Shown piece by piece: positions 29,723 through 40,423 of a DNA stretch of 64,000 nucleotides. Location of the stretch: assembly GCF_000755285.1 (NCBI RefSeq), contig NZ_BBMK01000008.1:1-64000 (forward strand). The letters are read 5' to 3'. Position 1 is the stretch's first letter. Each line of letters opens with the position of its first letter. The notes beneath the pieces were generated by a model. It searched no databases. It was not told the DNA's origin and was given only the letters and a program-made list of their open reading frames with translations. This DNA is from Nonlabens ulvanivorans (GTDB lineage: Bacteria; Bacteroidota; Bacteroidia; Flavobacteriales; Flavobacteriaceae). A program made the position numbers and the translations under genes.

Positions 29723-30789
29723 ATGAACCCTATTACTATTAAAGACTTCACCATATACTTTGAAAACCAAGGCTTTGAGGCAATCAACCAATGGATCAGA
29801 GAAAAACAACCATCTACTATTTTTATTCTTGTAGACGATAAGACGATGGAAAACTGCTATCCTTACTTAATGCCAATGATTGAAACAACGGCAATTATTG
29901 AGGTGATAGAAATCGATCATGGCGAGGAATTCAAAAATATCGATACCTGTGCTGGTGTATGGAGTGCGCTAGTTGAACTGGGATGTGACCGCAATAGCTT
30001 AATGATTAATCTAGGTGGTGGCGTGATTACTGATTTAGGAGGCTTTATAGCCTCGACAATTAAAAGAGGTATTCCATTTATACACATACCTACCAGTTAC
30101 TAGGTATGGTTGATGCTGCTATAGGCGGTAAAAACGGTGTAGACTTGGGCCATCTTAAAAATCAAATAGGTGTGATCAATCCACCTATTATGACTATTAT
30201 AGATCCTGCTTTTTTAAAAACATTACCACAGCAACATTTAGTTAATGGTAGTATTGAGATGTTTAAACACGGTTTAATTAGTGATCGCGTGTATTGGAAA
30301 GACATGCTTAACGTTACAGACTATCTGACAGACACCTTTAACTCGCTTATTTATCAAAGTGCGATTATTAAAAGTGACATCGTTACCATGGACCCTTTTG
30401 AAAAAGGACCACGCAAGGCTCTTAATTATGGTCATACTGCAGGTCACGCGATAGAATCTTTTTTAATGGAGCATGAGGAACGAGAAGCTGTTCTACATGG
30501 TGAGGCTATCGCAGCAGGTATTGTTGTTGAATCTTTTTTAAGTGTTCAATATGCTAGTTTATCGATGGATGCTTATCAAGAGATCAAAGACTGGTACACT
30601 TCTTTAAATTTCACATTTTCATTTACTGATGATGAAGTGATGGAGATGATTGACCTTATGAAATACGATAAAAAGAACACCAATGGTGAGATCAAATTTG
30701 TTTTACTAGAAACCATCGGTTCTTTTGTGACCAATCAAGTCGTTGCTAATGAAGATATTCTAGCGGCTTTTAAAGAGCTAAAAAAATAA
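29723..30789 (+). CDS. aroB: 3-dehydroquinate synthase (one frameshift)
   Basis: Second step of the shikimate pathway. NAD-binding motif GGGVITDLGGFIASTIKRG, HIPTSLLGMVDAAIGGKNGV and zinc-ligand motif NYGHTAGHAIES are present. The frame breaks near 30097 where one T is missing: as written it stops in PTSY, and repaired it reads PTSLLGMVD. Corrected length is 355 aa, normal. The N-terminal region is somewhat divergent. Confidence 0.93.
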
Positions 30790-30810
30790 TCAATAGTTTA
30801 TTTAAAGAGA

Positions 30811-30841
30811 TTGGGTTATTTAAGTTTTTTATATACTTTAG
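30811..30841 (+). promoter_or_regulatory. candidate promoter (TTG, then TACTTTAG)
   Basis: TTG at 30811 and a near-consensus -7 box TACTTTAG at 30834-30841 with 20 bp spacing, 19 bp before the next ATG. Confidence 0.3.
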
Positions 30842-30860
30842 TTTATCTCTAAATGTTATT

Positions 30861-31178
30861 ATGAAAAATGTAATTGTAGATTATAAGAAACTTACACCAG
30901 ATGTGTTGTCTCTTCTAGTAGAAAGATATCCAGATGGTTATGGTGACGATGATATCATATCATTTAAAAACCATAAGAATGAATTGATTGAAGCTGTAGA
31001 GGTAAAAACAGAAGATACTAAGTACCTGGTTAAAATATCTAAACGCCTGTCGATGCAAATGGAAGCCTTTGATGAAGACGACTATGATGAGAAGGAAATG
31101 AATGATCCAGATGCTTTACCAGACATGGATCTAGAACAACCTAAAGATGAAGAGTCTGAAGAAGCTACTGAAGATTAA
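30861..31178 (+). CDS. acidic conserved-type hypothetical protein
   Basis: 105 aa. The N-terminal half (IVDYKKLTPDVLSLLVERYP) looks folded. The C-terminal 40 residues are almost wholly acidic (EEDDYDE-like, ending EESEEATED) and probably disordered. The protein resembles small flavobacterial hypotheticals in this aroB context. No function is assigned. The gene stands alone with its own candidate promoter. Confidence 0.7.
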   Translation: MKNVIVDYKKLTPDVLSLLVERYPDGYGDDDIISFKNHKNELIEAVEVKTEDTKYLVKISKRLSMQMEAFDEDDYDEKEMNDPDALPDMDLEQPKDEESEEATED

Positions 31179-31243
31179 CGATGATATCATAAATAAAAAA
31201 ATGTCCATCTTTTTAAAGAGCTTTTATATGTGATGTTTGATTA

Positions 31244-32020
31244 TTATTTTACAAACTTAATCGTTTCTACTTGATTACCTAAGATAACTCGTGCGACATA
31301 CAATCCACTCGATAAGTTGGTCACATCAACTTCATAATCTATCGCATCTGCCGTTGAACTGGTTAATAGCTGTCCGTTAAGATTCATGATTTCTATCGTT
31401 GCTCCTTCTAACTCGCGATGTGATAAGACTAAGTTTTGGTTACTATTTTGAAAGTACTGTACACTTTCTAGTGTTTCATCTTCATTAGATAATAAAGAAA
31501 CCGGTCTGATACGTAAATTATCAAAATAAGTATCTGTTGTTGCAAAAAACGTCAAACCAAATATCAAACATGATGGTAAGTTGGTTGCATTTGCTGGTGT
31601 GGCTACTAGTATTGTCCCGGCATCGCTAGGCGGTATGTTAGTCTGTGCAGATATGGCATTATTATTACTATCACCTACGATAAAAGTATGTGTTGAACCG
31701 CTATTATTAAAATAGTCGACACTTACAAAATCAAAATTCTCTGCAGATCCTGCTTTAATTAACGATATCGTCCAATTTTGTTCTGGTCTAGAGCCACCGG
31801 TACCTCTTAAAGACAGGTCACCTGTTCCATCATCAAATAACGCTGCCGTACTATTAGAACCATGTACCGCTGTTAAACGATAACCTATACCATTAACGGT
31901 AACGTCTTGTGTCACCGTATTCCCATTAATGGTCGCGTTATCAAAATCAAACTCGATATATTGAGCTTGGGCTGTTACAGTAAAAATGGCAAAAATTAAA
32001 AAAGAGTATAAGTGTTTCAT
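31244..32020 (-). CDS. secreted T9SS cargo protein with type A C-terminal sorting domain
   Basis: 258 aa from ATG 32020 (MKHLYSFLIFAIFTVTAQA, signal peptide ending AQA). The body (residues about 20-170) is a beta-rich jelly-roll-like domain with DNLRIRPVS near its end. The last 75 residues are the T9SS type A sorting domain: IEIMNLNGQLL, LSSGLYVARVILG and the terminal KFVK. It should be secreted and cleaved through the T9SS, which PorX controls. The cargo function is unknown. Confidence 0.82.
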   Translation of the reverse strand: MKHLYSFLIFAIFTVTAQAQYIEFDFDNATINGNTVTQDVTVNGIGYRLTAVHGSNSTAALFDDGTGDLSLRGTGGSRPEQNWTISLIKAGSAENFDFVSVDYFNNSGSTHTFIVGDSNNNAISAQTNIPPSDAGTILVATPANATNLPSCLIFGLTFFATTDTYFDNLRIRPVSLLSNEDETLESVQYFQNSNQNLVLSHRELEGATIEIMNLNGQLLTSSTADAIDYEVDVTNLSSGLYVARVILGNQVETIKFVK

Positions 32021-32080
32021 AATGTGTTGGTTTATACTCAAATTTAATGAACTGATTTGATATAGAAACTTTCAACACAT

Positions 32081-32114
32081 AAAAAACCACGCTGATAAAC
32101 TTCAACGTGGTTTT
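32081..32114 (-). terminator. rho-independent terminator of sucC
   Basis: Stem AAAACCACG / CGTGGTTTT (32083-32091 with 32106-32114) followed on the minus strand by a T run, 37 bp after the sucC stop. Confidence 0.85.
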
Positions 32115-32150
32115 ATATATTTAATCGAGAATTTATTCTCTAGATCAGTA

Positions 32151-33343
32151 TTAAGCGATTACCGCTTGTACTTTATCTGCAGCTTCTTGAAATTCTGTAG
32201 CACTTTGAACATCCATTCCAGAGTTGTCGATAAGATCCTTTGCAATCTCTGCATTAGTTCCTTGTAATCTTACGATCAATGGTACATTCATCGCATCACC
32301 CATACTTTTCTTAGCATCTATAATACCTTGTGCTACACGATCACAACGTACGATACCACCAAAGATATTTACAAGAATTGCTTTCACGCCTTTATCTTTA
32401 AGGATAATTTTAAAAGCTTCTTCAACACGCTTCGCATCGGCAGTACCACCTACATCTAGGAAGTTAGCAGGTTCTCCACCAGCTTGCTTGATAAGATCCA
32501 TTGTTGCCATAGCAAGTCCTGCACCGTTTACCATACAACCTACATTACCATCTAGATCTACATAGTTTAATCCTACCGCTTTTGCTTCTACCTCAGTAGC
32601 GTTTTCCTCACGTGTATCTCTCATTGCTTCAAGATCTTTGTGACGGAATAATGCGTTTTCATCTAGTGTGATTTTACAATCTACTGCGATGATACGGTTA
32701 TCACTCGCTTTTAATACTGGATTGATTTCAAATAAAGCAGAATCAGATCCTACATATGCATTGTATAAAGCAGCAACAAACTTTGTCATTTCTTTAAATG
32801 CCTTACCGCTTAAACCTAAGTTAAACGCGATACGTCTTGCTTGAAAGCCTTGTAAACCATGTGCTGCGTCTATCGTCTCTGTAAAGATTAAATGTGGCGT
32901 CTCTTCTGCAACAGTTTCGATATCCATTCCACCTTCTGTAGAATACATGATCATGTTTTTCCTTGAGCACGGTCTAGAAGTACAGACATGTAGAATTCTT
33001 CTACTTCTACTTCACCTGGCTCATATACATCCTCGGCCACTAGAACTTGGTGAACACGTTTTCCCTCAGCACTAGTCTGTGGTGTTACTAAGTCCATACC
33101 TATGATCTGTCCAGCTATTTCTTCAACTTGTTCAAGATTTTTGGCAAGTTTTACTCCACCACCTTTACCACGTCCACCGGCGTGTACTTGGGCTTTTATA
33201 ACGTGCCATCCAGTACCAGTTTCTTCAGTTAATTCTTTTGCAGCCGCTACAGCTTCTGCAGCAGTAGTTGCTACTTTACCTCGCTGTATGGTAACACCAT
33301 AACTAGCTAATATTTCTTTTCCTTGATATTCGTGAAGATTCAT
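32151..33343 (-). CDS. sucC: succinate-CoA ligase, beta subunit (one frameshift)
   Basis: ATP-grasp subunit of the TCA-cycle enzyme, partner of sucD at 16742. [74 protein letters not shown] and [13 protein letters not shown] are all present. The frame breaks in a run of five A (T5 at 32956-32960 on the plus strand); with six it reads [12 protein letters not shown]. Corrected length is 397 aa, normal. Confidence 0.96.
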
Positions 33344-33375
33344 AAATGTTCTTTAAGGTTCAATTTTAAGTACAG

Positions 33376-33383
33376 CAAAAATA
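33376..33383 (-). promoter_or_regulatory. -7 box TATTTTTG of sucC
   Basis: Exact TAnnTTTG match 32 bp before the sucC ATG. Confidence 0.45.
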
Positions 33384-33720
33384 AGAAAGTGAACCTTGAA
33401 TTTGAAATAAAAATATATTTTTTAAGAACAGGTTATGAGTAAGCCAAAAATTTAGACTTGAAGTGATGAATTTATAGTTCCCACTTCCATAGAATCAGAA
33501 CTGAACTTATGAACATCATTCTATAACAACCGTTGTGTTTAAAAGCCATAGCCAGATAACTAACGCTTTACCACAGGCACGCCTTTTCTATTATATAGAA
33601 AGGTTATTTGTATCACAATTTCTATAAATGGATGCTACCCATAAACCGATGGTGCCATCATTATATAAACCGCATGAAAAAGATTTATCATTTATTTAAT
33701 AATTATTAGTCCTAACCTAG
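33384..33720. other. gene-free spacer between sucC and lysA
   Basis: About 340 bp with no ORF I can support. It contains a 7 bp inverted repeat TTTCTAT / ATAGAAA at 33585-33601. I looked for a lysine riboswitch ahead of lysA and saw no convincing one. Confidence 0.5.
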
Positions 33721-33728
33721 TAATTTTG
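33721..33728 (+). promoter_or_regulatory. -7 box TAATTTTG of lysA
   Basis: Exact TAnnTTTG match, 19 bp before the lysA ATG. Confidence 0.45.
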
Positions 33729-33747
33729 TAGGCTTAATTTTTTAAGC

Positions 33748-34971
33748 ATGCAATCACAAGATTTATTGAACATTGCACAGGAACACGGTAGTCCTGTCTA
33801 TGTGTACGACGCGCATCGTATCGTGTCGCAGTATGAACGTTTGACCTCGGCTTTCGCGCAAGCGAAATCACTGAGAATACATTATGCCGTTAAAGCATTA
33901 TCAAACTTATCCATCTTGAAGCTGTTTAAACAGTTAGGCGCTGGACTCGATACCGTGAGTCTACAAGAAGTACAGTTGGGTCTTGCTGCTGGTGTAGAGC
34001 CGCACAAGATCATTTACACGCCTAATGGTGTGTCGCTAGAAGAAATTGAACAAGTCGCTGCCATGGGCGTGCAAATCAATATTGATAATTTATCGATCCT
34101 TGAACAATTTGGCTCTAAGCATCCTACTATTCCTGTATGTGTGCGTATTAATCCACACGTTATGGCTGGTGGTAATGCAAACATATCTGTAGGACACATC
34201 GATTCAAAATTTGGGATCTCTATCCACCAGATACCGCATTTACTGCGCATTGTAGAAAATACTAAAATGAACGTTAACGGTGTGCACATGCATACGGGTA
34301 GTGACATTCTAGACATAGGCGTGTTTTTATATGCGACAGAAATTCTTTTTGAGACCGCAGCAAAATTTAAGGACCTGGAGTTTATCGATTTTGGTAGTGG
34401 ATTTAAAGTACCATATAAAGAAGGTGACGTTTCTACAGACATCGAGGATCTAGGTGAGCAATTAAGCGAGCGTTTCAATAAATTTTGTAAAGATTATGGA
34501 CGTGATATCACACTAGCCTTTGAACCTGGAAAGTTTCTAGTAAGTGAGGCTGGATATTTTCTTGCCCAAGTGAATGTTGTAAAACAAACCACGTCTACCG
34601 TTTTTGCAGGTATCGATAGTGGATTTAATCACCTGATACGTCCTATGTTATATGGATCGTACCACGGCATTAAAAATATATCTAACGAGACTGGCCGCAA
34701 TCGTTTTTACAGTGTGGTAGGTTATATCTGTGAGACCGACACCTTTGCACAAAACCGCCAGATCAGCGAGATTACAGAAGGCGACATACTCGCATTTGCA
34801 AACGCTGGTGCCTACTGCTACTCTATGACTAGTAACTATAACTCTAGATACCGTCCGGCAGAGGTGCTGTGGTACAATGGCGAGGCGTATTTAATAAGAG
34901 AACGCGAGACCATGGAGGATATTTTAAAACATCAGGTACCTGTAGAACTAGCACTAGAAGAACTGGTTTAA
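33748..34971 (+). CDS. lysA: diaminopimelate decarboxylase
   Basis: 407 aa PLP enzyme making lysine from meso-diaminopimelate. It has the PLP Lys in HYAVKALSN (about residue 48), HMHTGSDI, FGSGFKVPY, EPGKFLVSEAG and the C-terminal substrate residues in CETDTFAQ and GAYCYSMTSNYNSR. A palindrome variant at 33850-33864 is read as SAFAQAK near the N-terminus. It is the left core neighbour of the accessory region. Confidence 0.95.
   Translation: MQSQDLLNIAQEHGSPVYVYDAHRIVSQYERLTSAFAQAKSLRIHYAVKALSNLSILKLFKQLGAGLDTVSLQEVQLGLAAGVEPHKIIYTPNGVSLEEIEQVAAMGVQINIDNLSILEQFGSKHPTIPVCVRINPHVMAGGNANISVGHIDSKFGISIHQIPHLLRIVENTKMNVNGVHMHTGSDILDIGVFLYATEILFETAAKFKDLEFIDFGSGFKVPYKEGDVSTDIEDLGEQLSERFNKFCKDYGRDITLAFEPGKFLVSEAGYFLAQVNVVKQTTSTVFAGIDSGFNHLIRPMLYGSYHGIKNISNETGRNRFYSVVGYICETDTFAQNRQISEITEGDILAFANAGAYCYSMTSNYNSRYRPAEVLWYNGEAYLIRERETMEDILKHQVPVELALEELV
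33850..33864. repeat. palindrome variant GCTTTCGCGCAAGCG inside lysA
   Basis: One mismatch from consensus; read as AFAQA. Confidence 0.8.
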
Positions 34972-35007
34972 AATCGGGAATACTGCCATTGCAGTTATAT
35001 CATAGAG

Positions 35008-35035
35008 AAGTCCAACCGCAAGGTTGGGCTTTTTT
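35008..35035 (+). terminator. terminator of lysA
   Basis: Stem AGTCCAACC / GGTTGGGCT with loop GCAA and a T run, 37 bp after the lysA stop. Confidence 0.88.
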
Positions 35036-35112
35036 ATGCGATAAAAATGAGCTATAGAAAATTAATCTATGCACACACTGCAGTTTCTTACCTCACTATC
35101 TTTTTTATATAC

Positions 35113-35127
35113 CGCTTGCGCGAAAGT
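35113..35127. repeat. palindrome variant CGCTTGCGCGAAAGT
   Basis: Degenerate intergenic member of the palindrome family between lysA and the accessory region. Confidence 0.6.
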
Positions 35128-35181
35128 GTAACAAGCATCATTCTATTGCACTAATAAACTTATGACTTTATACCAAAACGA

Positions 35182-35280
35182 ATGGTCGAACTTAAAGATG
35201 CTGATAAAGCCGACATGAAACGTTTAAAACAAAAAGTTGTGCATTTACTACCTTTTTTGAGTTATGATCGATACTGCTAA
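35182..35280 (+). pseudogene. short open fragment, possible gene remnant
   Basis: A 32-codon open stretch (MVELKDADKADMKRL, then KQKVVHLLPFLSYDRYC) that looks protein-like in composition but is too short to place. It has no start region or partner domain. It may be the tail of a gene lost when the accessory region was inserted. Low confidence. Confidence 0.2.
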
Positions 35281-35349
35281 AAGGTTTGCTTTAAGTCACA
35301 TACAGTAACGTAATGTTGTAAGATTTTGCTTAGGTTTGTATTTACTAAC

Positions 35350-35359
35350 GTTGGCAGTA
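35350..35359 (+). repeat. left inverted repeat of the HNH cassette (GTTGGCAGTA)
   Basis: Exact reverse complement of TACTGCCAAC at 36407-36416. The pair encloses the HNH gene. The preceding bases read ACTAAC, giving an ACGTT-type end. Confidence 0.7.
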
Positions 35360-35382
35360 ATGTAAAAAATCTCGAATAATTA

Positions 35383-36400
35383 ATGGGAATTGGACTAAAA
35401 ACAAGAAAAATGTTATGGGGGCAGGTCAGGAAATAGATGTGCTCTACCTACTTGTCGCAGAGAACTTGTTGAAGATGAAAGCGAGACCGATGATGCTTCA
35501 ATAGTTGGAGACGAAGCACATATAGTAGCTCGTGAAGAAGAAGGTCCGAGAGGAAAGTCTGAATTAACACCTGAACAAAGAGATAAATACCAAAATCTAA
35601 TTTTAATGTGTAAGGTTCATCACAAATTAATTGATGACCAACCACTTAAATATACAGTAAGTAATCTTCAAGAAATTAAGCAAGACCATATAGATTGGGT
35701 AAATAAAAATTTAAGTCCTGATGCAGATAAACAAAAGGACGAAGAAAAATATGCTTTATATGTCGACAAATGGATTGAGTTAGCTGATATTAATAACTGG
35801 AAAGCTTGGACTTCTGGAGTTTTTGCTGGAGGACAACCTTCTATTTCAAAAAACAAACTTGACAAATTGAAAGAATTAAATGTTTATCTATTATCAAGAG
35901 TTTGGCCTAAACGTTATGAAAATTTAGAATTTGCTTTTATCAATTTACGAATTGTACTTACTGACTTTATCAATGTTTTTGAGAAATATAAGGCAAAAAC
36001 TGGCTCTGACGACGATATAACTTACTACACAGAAAAAATTTATAAAACAAACGGATATCTTGAGCAAAAACAATATCAAGAAGCTTTAGATAGATTTAAT
36101 TTTCAAGTGGATTTAGTTCAGGATTTAGGACTTGAATTGACTCGTTCAGCAAATTACTTGTGCGACCAAATAAGGAAATATTTAATGTATTCTTTTAGAA
36201 CAGAAGAAGGTGTTTTATTGATTGAGTATGGACCAAATATGAATTTTCAATGGACAACTGTACGTGCCGAATTTCATAAAACTGACAGAGATTTTGTAAA
36301 CTATCCAGGCTTGAGGAAGTTTATGGAGACTAGAAGACATCGTGGAGCTGGATTTGGTAATGGAGTTAGAGAGGAATATTTTCCGATTAGATTTGAATAA
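35383..36400 (+). CDS. HNH endonuclease with uncharacterised C-terminal domain (one frameshift)
   Basis: 338 aa after repair of a G5 run at 35417-35421 (true G4: KMLWGRSGNRC). Residues about 18-95 form an HNH nuclease: zinc Cys pair C-x4-C (CALPTC), GDEAHIVAREEEGPRG, and NLILMCKVHHKLIDDQP with the final His residues. The same HNH module is widespread in defence effectors. Residues about 100-338 (WIELADINNWKAWTSG and onward, helical, many aromatic residues) match nothing I recognise. Without the repair only a start at 35606 is seen, which would cut off half of the HNH. It is enclosed by its own 10 bp inverted repeat. Confidence 0.8.
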
Positions 36401-36406
36401 AAACAC

Positions 36407-36416
36407 TACTGCCAAC
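36407..36416 (-). repeat. right inverted repeat of the HNH cassette (TACTGCCAAC)
   Basis: Perfect partner of 35350-35359, lying 6 bp after the HNH stop and running into AACAAGG-TATAA, the start of the next boundary element. Confidence 0.7.
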
Positions 36417-36598
36417 AAGGTATAAAAAACATAGGGCGTTTGTGCTAAATTCAAAGGTCTGTGCATTTTAATAAAGTCCGCTAAATATAAAATTTGGCGT
36501 TTATAGTAGAAAAGATAAAAGCAAAATATTTATATTTAGCTAAGTAATAAACCGAAACGAAAGTGCTTATCACCTGCCCTACGTTTCTTATACTGAAC
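36417..36598. repeat. boundary element B: imperfect palindrome between the HNH and OLD/UvrD units
   Basis: Outer arms GTATAAAAAACATAGGGC (36420-36437) and GCCCTACGTTTCTTATAC (36576-36593) pair at 16 of 18 positions. The roughly 140 bp between them has no ORF. It starts with AACAAGG and ends with GAACGTT. Confidence 0.7.
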
Positions 36599-36607
36599 GT
36601 TACCTGC
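36599..36607 (+). repeat. left inverted repeat of the OLD/UvrD cassette (GTTACCTGC)
   Basis: Exact reverse complement of GCAGGTAAC at 40424-40432, which follows the helicase gene. The sequence differs from the HNH cassette repeat, so each cassette has its own pair. Confidence 0.65.
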
Positions 36608-36631
36608 AAGCTGAAAAAACCTAATCGATAA

Positions 36632-38384
36632 ATGTATATAAACAACTTAAAACTATGGAATTTCAGAAAATTTGGTAGCTCTGATAATTTTGATATAAAT
36701 AAACCTAATTTAAATCTCGATTTTTCGAAAGGGTTAAATGTTCTTATAGGTCAAAATGATTCTGGTAAAACAGCGATAATAGATTCTATAAAACTTGTTC
36801 TTAAAACTCATAGCTATGATTGGATAAAAGTAAAACACGAAGATTTTCATTTGGCATCCAACAGATTTAGAATTGAAATAAGAATTGAAGATTTAACTAA
36901 TCAAGAAGCAAAAAACTTTACTGAGTGGATTGGATGGACAGGTGAAGGAGAAAATGCCAAACCTTATTTGCGCTTGATTTATGACGTGAATAGGAATTTA
37001 GAAGATAATTATATTATTCCGTCAGATATACGAGCTGGAGTTGATGAAACTGGTTATCAATTAACAGCTGAAGCAAGAGAATATTTAAAAGCTACTTATT
37101 TAAAACCTTTAAGAGATGCAAAGTCAGAACTGATACCGAGAAAAAACTCAAGATTAGCTCAAATTTTGCAAGGTCACGAAGCATTCAAAGGTCAAGAAAA
37201 CACGCATCTTTTAGTTAATCTTTTTAAAGAGTTTAATATCTCGATAGAAAATTATTTTGAAGGAAAAGATAATAATGACCAAGATTTAACAGGAACTAAT
37301 TTAAAAGGAAAGGAATTAAAAGATGAAATTGACAAATACATAAAGTCATTTTACTCTGATTCAAAAGAGTCGAATTTCAGTGTTAATAATGGCTCATTGA
37401 AAAGTATTCTTGAAAAATTAGAACTCACAATAAAAGACGAGATAAATTTAGGGTTAGGAATCTTAACCGATTGTCAATGGCATCAGAGTTATTACACTTG
37501 CATAAGAAAAATTGGAATGGTATTAGACTTGGTTTAATTGAAGAATTAGAAGCACACTTGCATCCACAAGCACAAATGCAAGTCATTGAATCATTGCAAA
37601 AACAAGATAAAATTCAATTAATTTTAACTACTCATAGCCCAAATTTAGCATCAAAACTTAAACTTGAAAGTTTAATAATTTGTAATGAAAAGAATGCTTT
37701 TCCAATGGGAAGTAAATACACTAAGTTTAATCCAAGTCATTATGTTTTTCTTGAAAATTTTTAGACACTACAAAATCAAATCTATTTTTTGCAAAAGGGT
37801 TAATTTTAGTTGAAGGTTGGGCTGAAGAAATATTGGTTCCAAGTTTAGCAAAAAGAATTGGAATAAATTTAACTGAAAAAGGCGTTTCAGTTATAAATAT
37901 TGGGAATGTAGGATTTGATAATTATTCTAAAATCTTTTTAAGAAAAGAACAACCTAAAATGAAAATTCCTGTTTCAGTAGTAACAGACAATGATGTAAGA
38001 GAATATGAAAAGGATGGTACAAAAAAAAATGAATTCTTTTATATATTACAATCTAATATTAAAACCAAAGCATTAGAAGCTAAAACAGAAGAAAATGTTA
38101 AATACTTTGTTGCACCAAAATGGACATTAGAATATTCTCTTTTCCAATCATCAAGTATGTCTTCAGAATTTCAAGAAGTTGTTAAACAAATTCACACAAG
38201 AACAAATTGGGTTGATAATTTCGAATTAGAGTTAGCTAAAAAATTAATTAAAAAAGGGCTAAATAAAACTCAAATAGCATATTTACTAGCGCAAAAGCTT
38301 GAAGGTGAATATGAAGATGCGTTTATAGTAGATGATAATATTAAATATTTGGTTGATGCAATAAAATATGCTTGCAATGATTAA
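36632..38384 (+). CDS. OLD-family ATP-dependent nuclease, GajA-like (two frameshifts)
   Basis: 584 aa after repair. N-terminal ABC-type ATPase with Walker A IGQNDSGKTAIID (from about residue 37), signature region LNRLSMASELLHLHK, and Walker B-like LIEELEAHLHPQAQ. The C-terminal Toprim nuclease has LILVEGWAEEILVPSLAK and the acidic VVTDNDVREYE. One A is missing near 37460 and one T near 37758-37762; both repairs restore family sequence. Class 2 OLD nucleases pair with a UvrD helicase, as here, and such pairs are the Gabija anti-phage system. Its stop overlaps the helicase start. Confidence 0.85.
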
Positions 38385-40414
38385 TATAACCAATAGCGAC
38401 ATAGAATATGCTGAAAAGATATTATTACCTGAAAACCATCACTTTGATGATGAAAGGCTAGAATTTATTAGAGATTTCACTTCATTAGATTTACAGGCAG
38501 TTCCTGGCAGTGGAAAAACAACTGCTTTACTTGCCAAACTTATTATTTTAGAAAAGTATTTACCTCTAAAAGATAATCGAGGTATTCTCGTAATTTCCCA
38601 TACCAACACAGCTGTTGATGAAATTAAAGAACGTATTGGAAATTATTGCCCTAAACTATTTTCTTACCCTAATTTTATAGGTACAATTCAAAGTTTTGTA
38701 GATATTCATCTAGCTATTCCGTGTTTTACAAACTTATATAAGTCAAAACCTTATAGAATTGATAATGAAATTTACAATGAAAGAATTAAAAAAAAATTAT
38801 CAACTATCTGGCACTTTAGATATGGTTTAACAGCACAAGATGCAAGAAAAATTAGTTACCTATCAAACTTGAATGAAGGATTATTTTATAATTTTAGGAG
38901 TGGCTTTGATAATGATGGAAATATTATTTTATTAAATAAAATAAACGGAGAAAAATTAGAAATTAAAAAACCTAGAGGAAGAACTAGAATAGAAAATTAT
39001 ACAGATTACACTCAAGTCGAAAAAACATTAATATATAATTGGTTACTTGAATTAAAAAAAGACCTATTACAAAATGATGGTGTACTTCATTTCGATGATG
39101 CATACTTTTTAGGCAACTTATATTTAAAACAATTTAGTCTTTCAAAAAAATTATTACAATTTAGATTTGAATACATTTTTGTTGATGAAATGCAGGATAT
39201 GGATATTCATCAATACAATCTTCTAGAATTACTATTTTATAATAATAACGTTTCACATTCTATTATTCAAAGGATTGGAGATATTAATCAAGCTATTTTT
39301 AATGGCTTTTCTGATTCTGAAAACGTATGGGAGTTTAGAGAGAACCTTAAATATTTACAGGGAAGTCATAGGTTAAATCCAAAAATTGCAAGTATTGTAG
39401 AAAAATTAGCTCTAACCCCCAAACTTAATTGAAGGTAGACAAATCAATCCAGATAATACTGAAATTGAAATTAATCCATTATTGATAATTTATAATAATG
39501 ATAGTAAGGAAAATGTACTAAACACTTTTGCCTCAAAAATTGAAGATTTAATAAACAATAATTTAATTCCATCATCGGAACTTAACAAGTATAAAGCTCT
39601 TGCTTGGCGAAAAGAACATCAAGATGCCAACAAAATTGGATTAAAAGACTATTGGGTACAATACAATGAAAAATCTTTTAAAACAAAAATAGATTATCAG
39701 TGTTTAGAGGATTATTTAATTCATTTCGATAAGGAAAAACGAACTTTTGAAGCTATCAGAAAAAATATTTTAAATTCATTTTTAAGAATTTTTAGACTTG
39801 AAAATATTATTGATGAAAACAATAAGCCATATACAAAACGAAAGTTAATAAACTATTTAAAGAATTTAAACAACAATGAGTATGAAGACTTTAAATTAAA
39901 TATTTATACTTGGTCATTCAATATTATTAAAAACGATTTAACAGTTTGTAATAATATCCGTGAATACATACCAATTTTACTTGGTTACTTTCAAAAAGTA
40001 ATTAATTTGTCTAACGACTTCATTAATTCAGTCGGAAATAATGCTATTGAACAAGATGAAATCGAAAATAATTCTAACAAGTTTATACACAACGATGTTG
40101 AAATAGAAGTTGGAACAGTACATTCAGCAAAAGGTCAAACACATACTGCAACATTATATTTAGAAACATTTTTTCAAAGAGGATATGGAAATTATGAATC
40201 TGAAAGATTAAGAAATCAGTTTCTAGGTGTTAATGTAAGTACAACATTAAATACTAATATAACCAGTAAAGAAAAAATAAAAAAATCAGCGAAAATGACA
40301 TATGTCGGATTTTCAAGACCAACACATTTACTATCTGTGGCAATACATAAAGATAGATTTGACTCTTGTTTAGCTGATATTGATAGGGACATTTGGGATA
40401 TAATTGAAATCTAA
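38368..40414 (+). CDS. UvrD-like superfamily 1 helicase, GajB-like (one frameshift)
   Basis: 681 aa after repair of a C5 run at 39416-39420 (true C4: LALTPNLIEG). SF1A motifs in order: Q-region/Walker A VPGSGKTTALLAKL (about residue 47), Ia SHTNTAVDEI, II FVDEMQDM, III RIGDINQAIFNG, V VGTVHSAKGQTHTATL, VI YVGFSRPTHLL. The start overlaps the nuclease stop by 17 bp, so the two are coupled. It is longer than the roughly 500 aa GajB proteins I recall; the region between motifs III and V (about 340-560) holds the extra helical sequence. Both genes are visibly AT-rich compared with lysA and ald. Confidence 0.82.
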
Positions 40415-40423
40415 ATAAAGCCA

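Noticed and set aside
33384-33747. Lysine riboswitch before lysA
   Set aside because: No conserved core helices or junction motifs could be recognised; only a 7 bp inverted repeat is present.
34014-34478. Long antisense ORF inside lysA
   Set aside because: Cys/Met/Ser-rich composition without domain features, fully inside a well-supported gene; a shadow frame.
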